This document shows, in pieces, positions 52,406-64,000 of a stretch of DNA of 64,000 nt; the first letter of the stretch is position 1, and every line of letters begins with the position of its first letter. Under the pieces are notes generated by a model. That model did not search any database and was not told the origin of the DNA. It saw nothing but the letters and a program-made list of their open reading frames with translations. Position numbers and translations under genes: made by a program. Origin of the DNA: Dermatophagoides farinae (taxonomy: Eukaryota > Arthropoda > Arachnida > Sarcoptiformes > Pyroglyphidae); assembly GCF_024713945.1 (NCBI RefSeq), contig NC_134683.1, positions 312,501 to 376,500 of the forward strand, given 5' to 3'.

Positions 52406-55048
52406 TTATTCATTAGTGGATGCTATCAGTGGTTGATGATGATTTAGATGATGAATTAAATGACCTGATGATGATGTTCGATGATGATGATGATCAATAA
52501 ATAAATCTTCATATTTTCCTTCTTCTTCTTCTTCAATTTGATTAACTTGATGACAATGAGATGTAAGAAGAATAAATTTCTTTTTCTCTTCTTCTTCCTC
52601 TTGGATTCTATTTTCATTAACAACATTTGTAGATGGTAATTTAATATTTTCTAAATTTGAAATATTATTTTGTACACGTCGTCGTTTAGTGGTCAGTTTA
52701 TCTTCTTGTTCATTAACATCATCAATTTCGATACTGAGATCTATTGAAACTAAATTATCACTGCAATGATTATGATCATTATTTATGGAAGAATCGAACA
52801 ACAAATTATTCTTCATATTATCTGACGATGGTGAAGATATGGAAGATGTTTTTCTTTTAAATGAATTTGCTGTTGTTGTTTTCGATTCAACATTATTATT
52901 ATCATTAAATTGATTAGACGAGCAACTATTTTGACCATTACGATTAATCGATGTAGATAAATTTTCAATTGAATTGATTAAATTAATTTTAGACACAACC
53001 ATCATATCATTCAATAATGGTGACGCAGGTGATGACGATGTAATGATATTTGATGATATTGGTGATGAGATCATGTGTTTCGATATGTTATTATTAGCCA
53101 TTACTTCATTGTTTGCTGTTGTTGTTTGGCTTTGTACTATCAATTTATTGTTCAATGAATGATGTCGATGAAAATCATTAATTTGAAATGAATAATTAAA
53201 ATTGATACGAAAATAAACATTTGTTGCCAATCTTTGTGGTGAATTCATTAATTGTTGTAGATGATTCGTTGATTGTGCGTTTATAATTGGATTCATTGTT
53301 AATGACACGATTGGATTATTTTTATCATCATTATCAGTATCAGATGTAATTGTAGTTACTTGTATTGAAGACATTTGTTCCAAATCAATAAGCTCAGAAT
53401 AATGATGATTTTTGGACGGTAAATTATCATTATTGGTGTTTGTTGTGGTGTTGAACATTGTTAATCGATTCAATAATTGATCAACAATTGATTCAATTTC
53501 TTCTTCATCTTCTGGTTTTATTCCTATAAAATAAGCAATTTAAAAAAAAAAAATTCAAATAACAAAAATCAATCATCACTTACCAAGATATTTTTCATCC
53601 GTTTGTTGACTATCAAAACAATCAAATGAATGAATTGTATCACCAATCATTGATGATTGTAATGATGATGGTGATAATGGTGATATTGTCGTCGTTGTCA
53701 TTGTTGATTCTGATGATGATGATGATCCAAATGAATCATCGGAATTTAAATCAAATTCATATTGATCAAAGATTTGTTTATTATGATGATTACCCTGTTG
53801 TTGTTGATTAGTAATATTATTATTATCAAACATAACAACCAATACTGTTGTATTATCTGTACGTGCTGTCATCCAACGATCAATACATGCAGCAAATAAT
53901 TCTAATGAATGTGATCTACCTGGATCATGAATGATTCGCTTGTTATGATGATCCATAATACTGTCAATAAGATGATGAACATAATCGTCATCGTCATGGC
54001 CATCGACATTAGTTTCTTGACGATCAAATGCGGTAACATTAATTTCTTCAAAATCTTGTACAACTTTTATCGCACGTTTATGATTAATCATATTCCATAG
54101 GCCATCAGATGCTAAAATTAAACATTTATCAGTCATCATATCCATTGGGATACATTTTACATCTGGTTCAGGTGATACGATAAATCGATTTAATCGTCGA
54201 TTCAATGACCAAAGATCACCTAACGATCTTGCTACTGATAAAAATGGTATCAAATCATATACAATTTGAATGGTTGAATCATCAGAACGAATTATACGTC
54301 TTGGACGATTCCAAACAACACGACCTATTCCGGATTTATTCATAACTTGTCCACCGGCAGCTTCAATACGTTTTAATTCACGTGGTGATTCTGGTTTATG
54401 ATCACGTGTCATTGGACATGCTTGCCAACGTGTAGAATTTTTCAATTTACGTCCTAGAACAATACGTGAATCACCAACATGACCTGTATAATATTTTCCA
54501 TTCATAATGAATAATACTGATGCTGTTGTACCAGATGTTGATGGAAGACCCGATGTTGTTCGTGGCCATTTTTCTAAAAAAACAAAATTTTTATTAGTGG
54601 AATTCAAAAAATTGACGAAAAATCACTCACCAACTTCACGCATCATTTCTTTTTGTGTTCGAACAAAACCTTTATGGATAGCTAGACAAACTTGATCATC
54701 ATCATCGGACCAGAATTTTCGCTGTCGTACAATATTATGACATAAATTTTGTCGTGAATAACGTGCAGCCTGATCGCCACCATGACCATCGAATATACCA
54801 AGAAATGCAAATGATTTATGAAATACATTTGATTCTTGATGATCATTACCATTCTTGATTGTTGTTGTTAATGTTGGTGGTTCATAATGAATTATAACAA
54901 ATTCATCTTCCATATATTTACGGCTACCTTGATGTGATGAAACCGATATTCTTAATCGAAGATTATTCGATGATTCAAATTGTTGTTGTTGGTGGTAATG
55001 GTGACTTGATTCTTCATCGTGAAGTTTCATAATGATGTTACAGACCAT
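52406..55048 (-). CDS. Ppm1d: PP2C-family phosphatase, PPM1D/WIP1-like
   Basis: The exons are 55048-54631, 54573-53584 and 53523-52406 (841 aa). PP2C motifs run in order: SHQGSRKYMEDEF, GIFDGHGGDQAARYSRQNL, WPRTTSGLPSTSGTTASV, HVGDSRIVLG, RDHKPESPRELKRIEAAGG, VMNKSGIGRVVW, FLSVARSLGDLWS, LASDGLWNMI and ARTDNTTVLVV. All metal-binding aspartates are present. TSGLPSTSGTTASV and MNKSGxxRVVW are specific to PPM1D, a nuclear Ser/Thr phosphatase that shuts off DNA-damage and p38 signalling in vertebrates. The catalytic core covers about residues 30-390. The 440-residue tail is Ser/Asn/Asp/Thr-rich and includes KRKTSS and KRRRV, possible nuclear signals. Start: ATG at 55048, or MKLHDEE at 55030. The introns are 57-60 nt. 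Confidence 0.93.
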
Positions 55049-55934
55049 TTACCGGATGATCAAGGACGGATCAATCAAATTAAAAAATAAAAAATTTAAC
55101 TTTTTTTTTTGAACACGACGTGTGTTTTATAGATAAACACATAAAAAATGACCCCCTCTTATTAATGACTGGTCATTATCACGAATTAAAAACGAGTAAT
55201 TTTCGATAAAATATTGATTCAAATTCTGACTCAGATTCGAATGAGTGAGATGATTTACAATTCACACAGTATGACGATATTGTGTGAGTGAATTGTAAAT
55301 GTGTGTGCGATGATTAATGATGATGATGATTATTGTAATCGAATCGAATTAATCAATCAATTTAAAAAAAACTTATGACTTGACAAAAAAAAACTACTGT
55401 AAATTTTCTGGCCAACAAAGATATCGTGACAATGACAATGACCGATAAGATGATGATAAAAAAAATTTGAAATTTGTTGATGATTGGATGATGATAATAC
55501 TTTTTTCCGTTTGTTTTTTTTTTGTGAAAATTTTTCAAAATTTTGCCCAAATCCAAATCATCATCATTTCATCGTTTCATTGACATCTTGCATAATCACA
55601 CACACACACACAGACAGAAAAATATCGAATGTTTTTTTTTTGTCATCATCATTCTTCGAATACAATACACGCTCACACAACGAACAACGAACAAGAACAG
55701 AAACGCACACCAGATCAGATAGACAAAGAATACGAAAAAAGGCGCGTCATTGTGCCTCTTCCTTTATGTGTGTGTATTGGTTTTTGTTTTTGTGTCAATT
55801 TTATTTACAATCATTTCAGATAGATGGTAGTACTGTTTTCCATGATTGAATTATTCCAAATGTGCTGCCATCTTGTGTTTTTGTTTTTATTTTTAATTTT
55901 TTTCATTTTTAAAATTTTTAAATTATTCATTGAT
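55049..55934. other. Intergenic, no gene supported
   Basis: This is the promoter side of the PPM1D gene and the 3' flank of the lipase. CA tract at about 55600. Short frames here are repeat-derived. Confidence 0.5.
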
Positions 55935-57724
55935 TCATTGATTATCGATCGATTGAAATGATATCCATTCATCATTCACAATTCCATCCATTTCCTCTGT
56001 CATCGACGACGGTGATGCCGATGATGGTATTAATCGTATCATTTTCGGTGTTGGCCATTCACAACTATATCATCAGATGGTCAAATGTCAAAAAAGAGGA
56101 ATATGGTGATTAGACCAAACTACAAACCTTTTACAAGATAAACTTGTGATAGTAATACTATTGATAAACATTCTGGTTTTTTTAATCCACAAGAAACGTT
56201 CCCATCGTATTTCGAGATTATTTTTCAATTGTTCCAAATCGCTATATAGAGCGATGGCTCGACTTTTACCCACATCTGCACAAGGTTCTGACCTGTAAGT
56301 AAGTGTGAGATGAAATGAATCAGATGAATCAATGAAATTTCTAATTTTCATACCATGTAATTAGATCCAAAACTTCATAACGATCATTTTCTGGATTCCT
56401 TACACGAATCGTTACACGTCGCAAAATTGGATCCATACCAGAAAATTGATTTGTATCATATTTCATATCGAATTTGATTAGATATTGATAACCTAACAAA
56501 ATGAAAATATAAAAATTTTCCAGAAAATTTCTCATTAGATATCAGATGATAATTACGGAAAAATTGCTTTTCATTAGCTGTAATCATATAATAACGACGG
56601 CCAACAGTAATTTGATTCAATGAATTATCAACAACGGCGACAGATTGATTAATCGGTGCTAATCGTACACAACTGAATGGATCACGATTACAATCATAAA
56701 CACATTGGCCTTGTACGAATGATTCCCATGAATCACAATCATAACCAATGGCTGGTATTCTAGCACCGGACACAGCTTCAATCATCAGCCATATGGCACG
56801 ACGATGATGACAAGAATCAAATGTCAAGTCACTAATGGAAAAAGAAAAGGTAAATTGAATTATCTCGAATTTCACTTACTTTTCAATTTCTTTCGGACAA
56901 CCAGGTTGATGATGTGCATCATTCATATACAGATCAACGTGGCCACAAGTATCCATCATGCCTGATGAAAATCCCGGTATAATCGTTCCACCATTCGTAT
57001 GAATGTTGAAAACAAATCTGGCATCTGTATGCCACAGCCGGGAATTAGGATCTGGATGATTTTTAAAAAATGGTCCAGCTGGATCCAAACCATAAATACG
57101 ACCGATTGAGCCATTTAGATATTTCCCTGCATAACCAGCAATATGTGCACCTAATGAATGTCCAACCAGTGTGAATGATTCATACGATGAAGAATTTACA
57201 TTGGTCGTCGTATGGTTAGTATCAAATTGATTCACAAGTTTTTCAACAAGTTTTCCCACCATAATGCCAACAACACGTATGTTGGCAACAGCAAGTGAAT
57301 ATGAAATACCAGATTCTGATCGTCGTGATTCGACAATAAAAACATTGAAATCATCCAAATCAAGTAGCGTGTCTTTAAAGATATTCATCCATGGTTTAAG
57401 ACTATGATGATTGAAACCATGCATCAGAATCCATGTTGGTTTTCTTGGATCAAAAAAAACAGGAAATTGTTGTGAATCTTCGTCATAAGCGAATTTTACT
57501 GGTTCATAACGATTTCGTCTGGTATGAAGCAAAAATAATGGACCAATTTCTTCTGGAGATTCAGGCAATAAAACAATTGGTCGATATATTGGATGTTTGA
57601 AATCTTTACTTGTAAATGTACCGATTCCAGGATATGTTATATTACTGATTCCATTAATCAAACGTGAACCTAACACAAAAAGAATGAAGGATAATGTTGT
57701 TGTGGCAGTAATTTCTGGTTTCAT
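55935..57724 (-). CDS. Secreted pancreatic-type triacylglycerol lipase
   Basis: The exons are 57724-56880, 56831-56557, 56492-56354, 56292-56128 and 56064-55935 (517 aa). It has a signal peptide (LSFILFVLGSRLING). The catalytic triad is Ser190 in FTLVGHSLGAHIAGYAGK, Asp214 in YGLDPAGPFF, and His in DSCHHRRA at about 290. The oxyanion strand WILMHGFNHHS and the IHTNGG motif are typical of the pancreatic/lipoprotein lipase family. The lid between the Cys of MDTCGHVD and the one before CHH is short, as in phospholipase A1-like members. A C-terminal PLAT-like domain starts near residue 330 (YYMITANEKQFFR, YQYLIKFDMKY). The last donor (AAAAG|GTTTGT) is weak: if unused, the protein ends at 56088 with FVVWSNHHIPLF. 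It would hydrolyse dietary or host lipids outside cells (inference). A TATA box precedes it. Confidence 0.9.
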
Positions 57725-57790
57725 GATTATAGGAATTTTTTTTTTTGGTATTTGTTTGTAATCTTAGTGCACACATCGCTGATTCAAATG

Positions 57791-57798
57791 TTTTTATA
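57791..57798 (-). promoter_or_regulatory. TATA box of the lipase gene
   Basis: TATAAAAA on the minus strand lies about 70 bp upstream of the ATG at 57724. A start 30 bp downstream gives a short 5' UTR of about 40 nt. Confidence 0.6.
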
Positions 57799-60700
57799 CA
57801 ATCTCCACGAAACCATGACATCAATTTGCCATCGATTTTTTTTATTGAAAAACAACGAAAAATCACCTTCATCATTATCAATGTAATTGATCAATTTCCG
57901 TTAATGATGATCATCAATCTATATGGATTTGGATATGGATCAAGGATTCATCAACCAACCATCAAGTTCAACGATTAGAAAAAAAATCAAAAATTTATTT
58001 TTTCTGGTCTAAAATTCTGGTCTAAATTATATTCTCACAGGAACATGAAATGAAAATGACTACAACCGAATGAACGAATGAATGAAAAATTTCGACGATT
58101 TTTATTCATGATAAGCGATGACGAAAACGAAAAAAAAAATTCATAATAGATGAACTACGCCCAATGCAGAGAAACGACGGCACCCATCCGGTTATTATTA
58201 TTCATCCTCTCATGTCTGCATTACCTGGCGCCACATTTGATTATTCTTTTCATTTTTGTTTGTCAGACTAGACAATCCGATAATAAATATAAATAAAATG
58301 TAACCATTCCAACCAAAAAAAAAAATGTACTGCAAAATCATTAAAATTGGTAGACGAGCACGTCGATTATACGTTTTTGTTGTTGTTGTCGTCGTTTTCT
58401 CTTCTCGGTTCTTGAGGCGGGTTAAATAACCAAATGCTAATAATAACCATATAAAGACAACTATAGAATTACTTTTGGGCAATAAACGATTACCCAATTT
58501 TTTTTTCTTGTTTTATTTCACGGTAATTCAAATTCGGAATTTCATTTTCACGGAAATTTATTTTTATAGATAGAGGCCATATAAATGAATTAGGATTTTT
58601 TTTTTTTGGAATTCTGAAACCAGGTCATCATCATCATCATCATCATCTGCGGAAGTGAGAAAAACAATTGTGTAATTCTGATGAATCGATTTCGAATGAA
58701 AATTCTTTGCCAAACGAAAAGAATTGTATGATCTAAAAACACAGAGAAAAAAAACACTGTCAACAACATTCTTCAGTGGTGGATAATAATTACCTTGTAA
58801 AATTCAAAGAATTGTTTTCGATAGACACTGTTTCCAATTATAGAAACCAACCGCCCATTTATCCATTGTTGTTGATCATTATCATCAACACTCAGTCAGT
58901 CAGCCATCTCAAGTTGAATAAGAAAAACAAAATTCTTTAAGAAATCAAGTTGTGGATTTGTCGTGCATCATAGAATGTGTCAAGCAGCAAACAAAAAAAA
59001 ATCCTGTTTGAAATTCTTTTATTTTTTTCCCTGTAAACTTTTCTTCTTTTGTTTTGTTTTGTTGTCAGGAAAATTTTCTCATTTAATAAAAAATGTTTAT
59101 TTTCGTTGGAAATTAAGTAATTATGTTCATCATGTTTTTTTTCGATTCAAACACCTTCTTCGAAATGGCCATGAAATAATGATGATGAATAGAAATGGAG
59201 AAAATTTAATTGAAAAAGATTTCAATAAACGATTGGCAATCGAATAGACAGTCGACAATAGTTGTTACAGACGATAGTGGTAGTTGTTTTATTCCGCTTC
59301 TCAAGTGCAATGGATTTTCGGTATGATTAATTAAGTGTTTGTGTCTGTGTGTTTCATTCTTTATATTTTTTTTCCAGCGAAAAAAATGTTTTCCATGGAA
59401 TTTTTTCTTCTTTGAAATTTGTTGCTGTCTGTTGTCGTTTTTTTTTATTAAAAAAAAATCAATTAACACTATTCTAGCTGATTGAATTTGTTTTTCCTAA
59501 ATCTTCTTTTCTAATAACTGTTGGCGCCAATCTGCTTGTTTTTTTTTTGCTTTGAATGTAAATGGATATTTTGTCATCAAATGTCATATTTGTATTTATC
59601 AATCAATCAATTTGTGTCGATCTTAAATGTATTGATCGACAAACAAAAGCCGAAATGGGAAAAAAATACTCGGCATCACGTTTGAGAAATAAAAATCTAG
59701 GTCAATCGGTCATTACGAATTTTATTTTTTTTCTGTGGGGGGAGGGAGTAATGAAAAAGTAGAACAAATGAATCTTTTGTCAATGAAAGGATTAACATTG
59801 TGCCAGACAAAGAATAATTTATTCTGTCAACATCAGAACAAAGAACAAAGAATTAGAATTCATCAAAAAAAATAGGAAATATTTTCGGAAGCCAAATGTA
59901 GCTCCAATACAATCAATTATCATCATTGGAAAAACAAACACACACAGACTTATTGATTTTAAATTACATCGATACACAATGAATGATTACTTTTTCCTAT
60001 TCATTATGCTGTTTATATAAATCGAGAATGAGAGTGAGAAAAAAAAAGAAATAAAAGGGTTAAATATGAAGAAAGAGAAAAAACAAACAAACATCCCATT
60101 ATGATCGATTGATTGGTCGATCAATATATTGATTGATTTATGATTGTTTGGTTGCTGATTACAATTTTTTGTTTATTTTGTTTCGATTTGTCATCATCAT
60201 CAACATTTAATTTGATTCAATTCAAAAAAGTAGGAAATAAATCAACAACTTGATCAAGACAGACGACAGAAAACGAAATTTAAATACAAAAATTCCGTCT
60301 CGGGTAATTTGGTTTTCTCAAAGAAACTTTTACTTTTGTACATTTTGTACATCCATTCATTCATCAATGGAGAAAAGATTAAATTATGAACATCATCATC
60401 ATCATCAACAATAACAACAACCAGCATAAAGACCTTGAGCTAGAAAGATTGAAATGAAAAAAAAATTTGCTGGCTGGCATAAAGGGGGTTGTTGTTGTTG
60501 GTGGTGGTGATATCAATTTTCTCGTCTTGATTCATTTGATATTACATCCGTCAATCAACCAATGATGATTTTTTTTTCTCAACAACAGAAACAAAAAATC
60601 AATATCTGTGGTTATCATCGATAAAGATTTTTTTTCCAAAAAAAATTTGTCCTTTGAATAACGTTGATGATGATGATTCAGTCATCAAACGGAGAAAAAC

Positions 60701-63062
60701 AGAACAGAAATGAAAATGAATCGATATCAATTTGATTGATTTTATTGACCAAATAATTATTTTTTCTACAACAAAATTATTTAATTATCACAATAACCAT
60801 AATGTCGTGTTTTGGTTGTATTGATTCATTGATTGATTGATTGATTGATTACGGTGTTTTACCATTATTTTAGTACTCAAAAGCCAACGTGTGTGCGTGT
60901 GTGTATGTGTGTTTGTGACAATGACAATCGGTGGTGGTGGTAAATAACTTGCCCATTTCCAACTAAATTCATTGAGATTATCCAAGAGAAAAAAAACATA
61001 GCAACAATCATCGATTGATTAGATGCCGTTTGGATCATATTAAATTGTATTTTTCCAAGAAATGACTAACCAGAAAAATCAAGCCAAGCCAAATTATTCA
61101 TTTCGAATGAGATTTTATCATCTTTAAAAAAACTGATGATGATGATATCAGATATCGGATATGATTTCCACGCACACACACAAACAATGATGATTGTTAT
61201 TAGACAGAGGATAGATACAATAATGAGAAAAAAAGACAACACGCAAATAGCAGTAGTTAAAAATTTCGAAAGATAAGATCATCACCATTTGTTTCTGTTG
61301 TGTAGTATCATCGTTTAGTGAAAAATTTGACAAAGTCATAAGAAAACTATACGAAACAACATAACAACATCAAAAGCTTGACATTTGACATTTTTATTCA
61401 ATTGTCTTTCTTTTTTTTTGTTCTACTTTGCCAGAAAAATTAATTATTTAATATTTGGCTAAAAGAAGCAAAGAAATAGCTTCCATGTCTTCTTCCTATT
61501 CTTCTTCTTCTTCTAGTGAAATTCACTAGCGGAAAACCACAATCATACACACAAACTGTGATTTTATTTTCACTCAAAAAATACACCAAAACATTTGATA
61601 TTTATTTTGGATTTGTTGTTGTCAACAGCAACACAACCATACAAGAAATCTTAAACCTCCAACAAACAAATCAGCAATACTGGCATTGGCATCAATTGGT
61701 GTTTTCAATCAGAAAATAAATACACTTTTTCTGTCTGTCTGTGTGTGTGTGTGTGTATGCAATGCAACAAATTTGAGAATACCAAATCTTATGGATTACA
61801 AGAGATTTTGGAGTTTTTTCTTTTCGTTTTTTCGTCGCCATTCACAATAAATACAAGAAAATCTTGTGTGTGTGTGTGTGTGTTGAAAATTATGTTTGAA
61901 TTGAACAAAATTGTGCAGTTTTCCTGTTTTGATTAAATTATTTACGACTGATAATTTTCATCACCATTCAACGCTTTTATTACGATTTTTCTTTTTTATT
62001 TCTTCAATTTAAGGTGAGATCACATTTTTTTCTCTCTCTCTCCACGATTCATTTGTGGAAAATTCAATTTTACGTTTGCAAACGTTTTTTTTATTATTGA
62101 TTTATGGTGGTCACACAACTGTTCTGTGGCCATTTAATTTAATTGAAATTTAAATTTTTTTTTTACCATTTTAAGACATTCAATACCAACAACAACAACA
62201 ACAATACAGCAGATGTCTTTGTTGTTGTTGTTGATGTTGTAGCCATCATGGTGGCCAATTCAGAAAATCAACATGTTTTCAAAATGAAAACAAAAAAAAA
62301 ATATCGCTGATGATGCCATAATGATGCGCATGTATGTTTTGAATTATTTTTTTTTTTTGAACAAAAACAAAAAAATAATTCAAAGGCATACGCCCAAAAA
62401 TAAATAATATTTCGATGTCATCATCATCATGGTTACAACAACCGTTATGATCAGGTTTTTTTTTTTGGTTTTTGAAATGAAATGAAAAAATTCTTGAAAT
62501 TTCATTTCGTACCACTACCACAAATTATCTTGTAATTCAAGAATTTTTTCGTTTCGGATGGTTAAATTTTTGTTTCGTCTAATTAAATTATGTTTTGATT
62601 TGGATATTTACTTTGTAGCTTGTTGTTGTTGTTGTTGTTGCTGGTGATGATGGTATCATTTTATAGTATTCCGTTATGAACTTTTTTATTTTTGTTTTGT
62701 TTTAGCAACGATCAAGGTCATAACATTCATCCGATCGATCCAACAACGATCTATCAATGACGTTTAACCTCGAAATAATTATCATTTCTGTTATTTGATG
62801 ATAATAATTTAATTATACCAACCAGCCAGACAGATAGATAGAGTAGACATAGTGACATGTGAATAAATATACAATTGAATGGAATTCACACAATTCACAA
62901 AACAAACGGGAAAAAAATTTCATTCCATTCCATTCCATTCAATTCAATTTTGTTGTTGTCTGTTGTCTGTCTGTGAACAATGATTTTTGTCTTTTATATT
63001 TATTTTCACATTTTATAATGGCAATGTTTTGTTCTTCATTTCTTTCTCTCCGTTTGTATGAT

Positions 63063-63093
<31 letters not shown>

Positions 63094-64000
63094 AACAAAA
63101 ACGAATACAGTTTACATTGGCTTACGACCAAAAAAAAACTCGACCCGAAACGGATTCATTCATTTGATCACACGAATTCAAAAACAAAAAAAGCCAGTCT
63201 GTACGTGGTGCTGGTGGTGGTGATGGTCTTGGAAATTCGGTTTAATTGACAATTGCCAATTATTCAGGTCACACACACATGTAGTACATAGTGGCATAAT
63301 CTTCCGGTTTTTTTCATCATCATCATCATTGTCAACGAAAATTCAACGAATTTTTTTTGTTCATTTTCAACAATCTTGATTCGCCCTGATTCATATGCGT
63401 TTTATTTTATTTATTTTAAATTACGAAAAAAAATAATGCCAATTTCAAGGCCCAATCTAGTTATTTAGTTAGTTATTATTATCAATCATCAACAACATTA
63501 TTATGGTGAAAATTAACAAAAAAAAATGATCAAATATCATCATCCAGTATTTTATGTTGTGTGAATATATGGCACAAACGTAAATTGACTAATAAAAAAA
63601 AACACGCCAACGCATGCGCTTTTGTTATATGTTCTTTCTGATTATGGTGATTATGATGACGAAAAAAAAAAAATGCAAACAAACAAGTGTTTTTTTTCAC
63701 CGGCAAATTATAATGTTGACAATAACAGAATAAAAAAAAAAATTTCAAAATAGCAAGAGATTCGTGATTTGTTTTTTTTTTAATGAAAACAACGAGAAAA
63801 AGGTCAAATATAATAATTTAAAAAAAACACCCACACACACACCCACGCACACATGTCGCGAATGTAATATGGTGGTGGTGGATTTTTTCATTTGGAAAAT
63901 TTCTTGTAAATTTTCATTTTTTCTCTTGTTCAAGTTGCTGTTATTCAATAATTCTTCAAAGAAATTCTTTTCTTTTTCCATTTTTCATTATTTGATTATT
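57799..64000. other. Gene-poor 6.2 kb, no gene supported
   Basis: The region is AT-rich, with CAT, TTG, GATT and CA/GT simple repeats and homopolymer runs. Frames of 60-100 codons on both strands give repeat-like or hydrophobic translations without known domains. A minus-strand frame at 58497-58210 is membrane-like, but has no ATG before its last third. It may be long upstream or intronic DNA of a gene outside the window. Confidence 0.5.
63063..63088. repeat. CA dinucleotide microsatellite
   Basis: Thirteen uninterrupted AC units, the longest perfect dinucleotide tract I noticed in the window. Confidence 0.9.

Noticed and set aside
58210-58497. Minus-strand membrane-like frame (SIVVFIWLLLAFGYL, MILQYIFFFGWNGYI) with a GTAATG donor-like end.
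   Set aside because: There is no in-frame ATG in its first two thirds, no good acceptor, and no family recognised; it could be an exon but nothing supports it.
62859-63167. 102-codon plus-strand frame containing the CA tract.
   Set aside because: Its translation is dominated by Thr-His repeats and T-rich noise.
1-64000. Searched by eye for reverse transcriptase, integrase, capsid, transposase and terminal-repeat signals.
   Set aside because: None seen; repeats here are simple microsatellites, so no mobile or virus-derived element is claimed.

Overview
The window is nuclear DNA of an arthropod, most likely an astigmatid mite of the house-dust/itch-mite group. The evidence is AT-rich intergenic DNA full of CAT/ATG, TTG and CA/GT simple repeats, compact genes with GT-AG introns mostly of 50-90 nt, a small helical protein resembling mite group 5/21 allergens, a glycosyltransferase of the signal-less type known from mites, and three members of a cysteine-rich secreted family I know mainly from arachnids. 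The exact species is inference. I saw no rRNA, tRNA, CRISPR array, retrovirus-like element or recognisable transposon.

Layout. 0-5 kb (minus strand): 5' end of a UDP-glycosyltransferase, a small basic hypothetical protein, an adiponectin-receptor-like PAQR protein and a secreted Cys-containing protein. 7.9-14.6 kb (plus): a six-exon PAN/discoidin-like secreted protein, a doubtful small peptide, a group 5/21-like protein with a TATA box, an LDLa membrane receptor and MIF. 14.8-17.5 kb: MOB1/Mats (minus) with a long PPxY-bearing tail, and a UCH deubiquitinase (plus). 19-26 kb: a two-RRM squid-like hnRNP, a Cys-loop channel with an unusual pore motif, and a convergent calponin/transgelin-type protein whose stop lies 14 bp from the channel's stop. 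28-30.4 kb: a tandem pair of secreted 27-kDa-hemolymph-like proteins. 30.8-38.5 kb (minus): a tetraspanin with a giant cytoplasmic loop and a divergent RasGEF. 40.3-44.8 kb (minus): 2-oxoglutarate dehydrogenase E1 with two mutually exclusive exons. 46.4-49.4 kb: eIF3f, HSBP1 and lambda-crystallin/L-gulonate dehydrogenase. 50.1-57.7 kb (minus): a third hemolymph-like protein, a PPM1D/WIP1-type PP2C phosphatase and a pancreatic-type lipase. 57.8-64 kb: no gene that I can support.

The genes are mostly independent housekeeping, signalling and secreted functions; there is no operon logic. The most interesting points are the conserved alternative exon pair in OGDH, the PPxY-rich tail on the Hippo-pathway adaptor Mats, a Cys-loop receptor with Glu at the -1' pore position, the tetraspanin loop insertion, and the dispersed three-gene secreted family with a conserved intron that splits a cysteine codon. 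Splice sites were read by eye and checked for reading phase; no transcript or database evidence was available.
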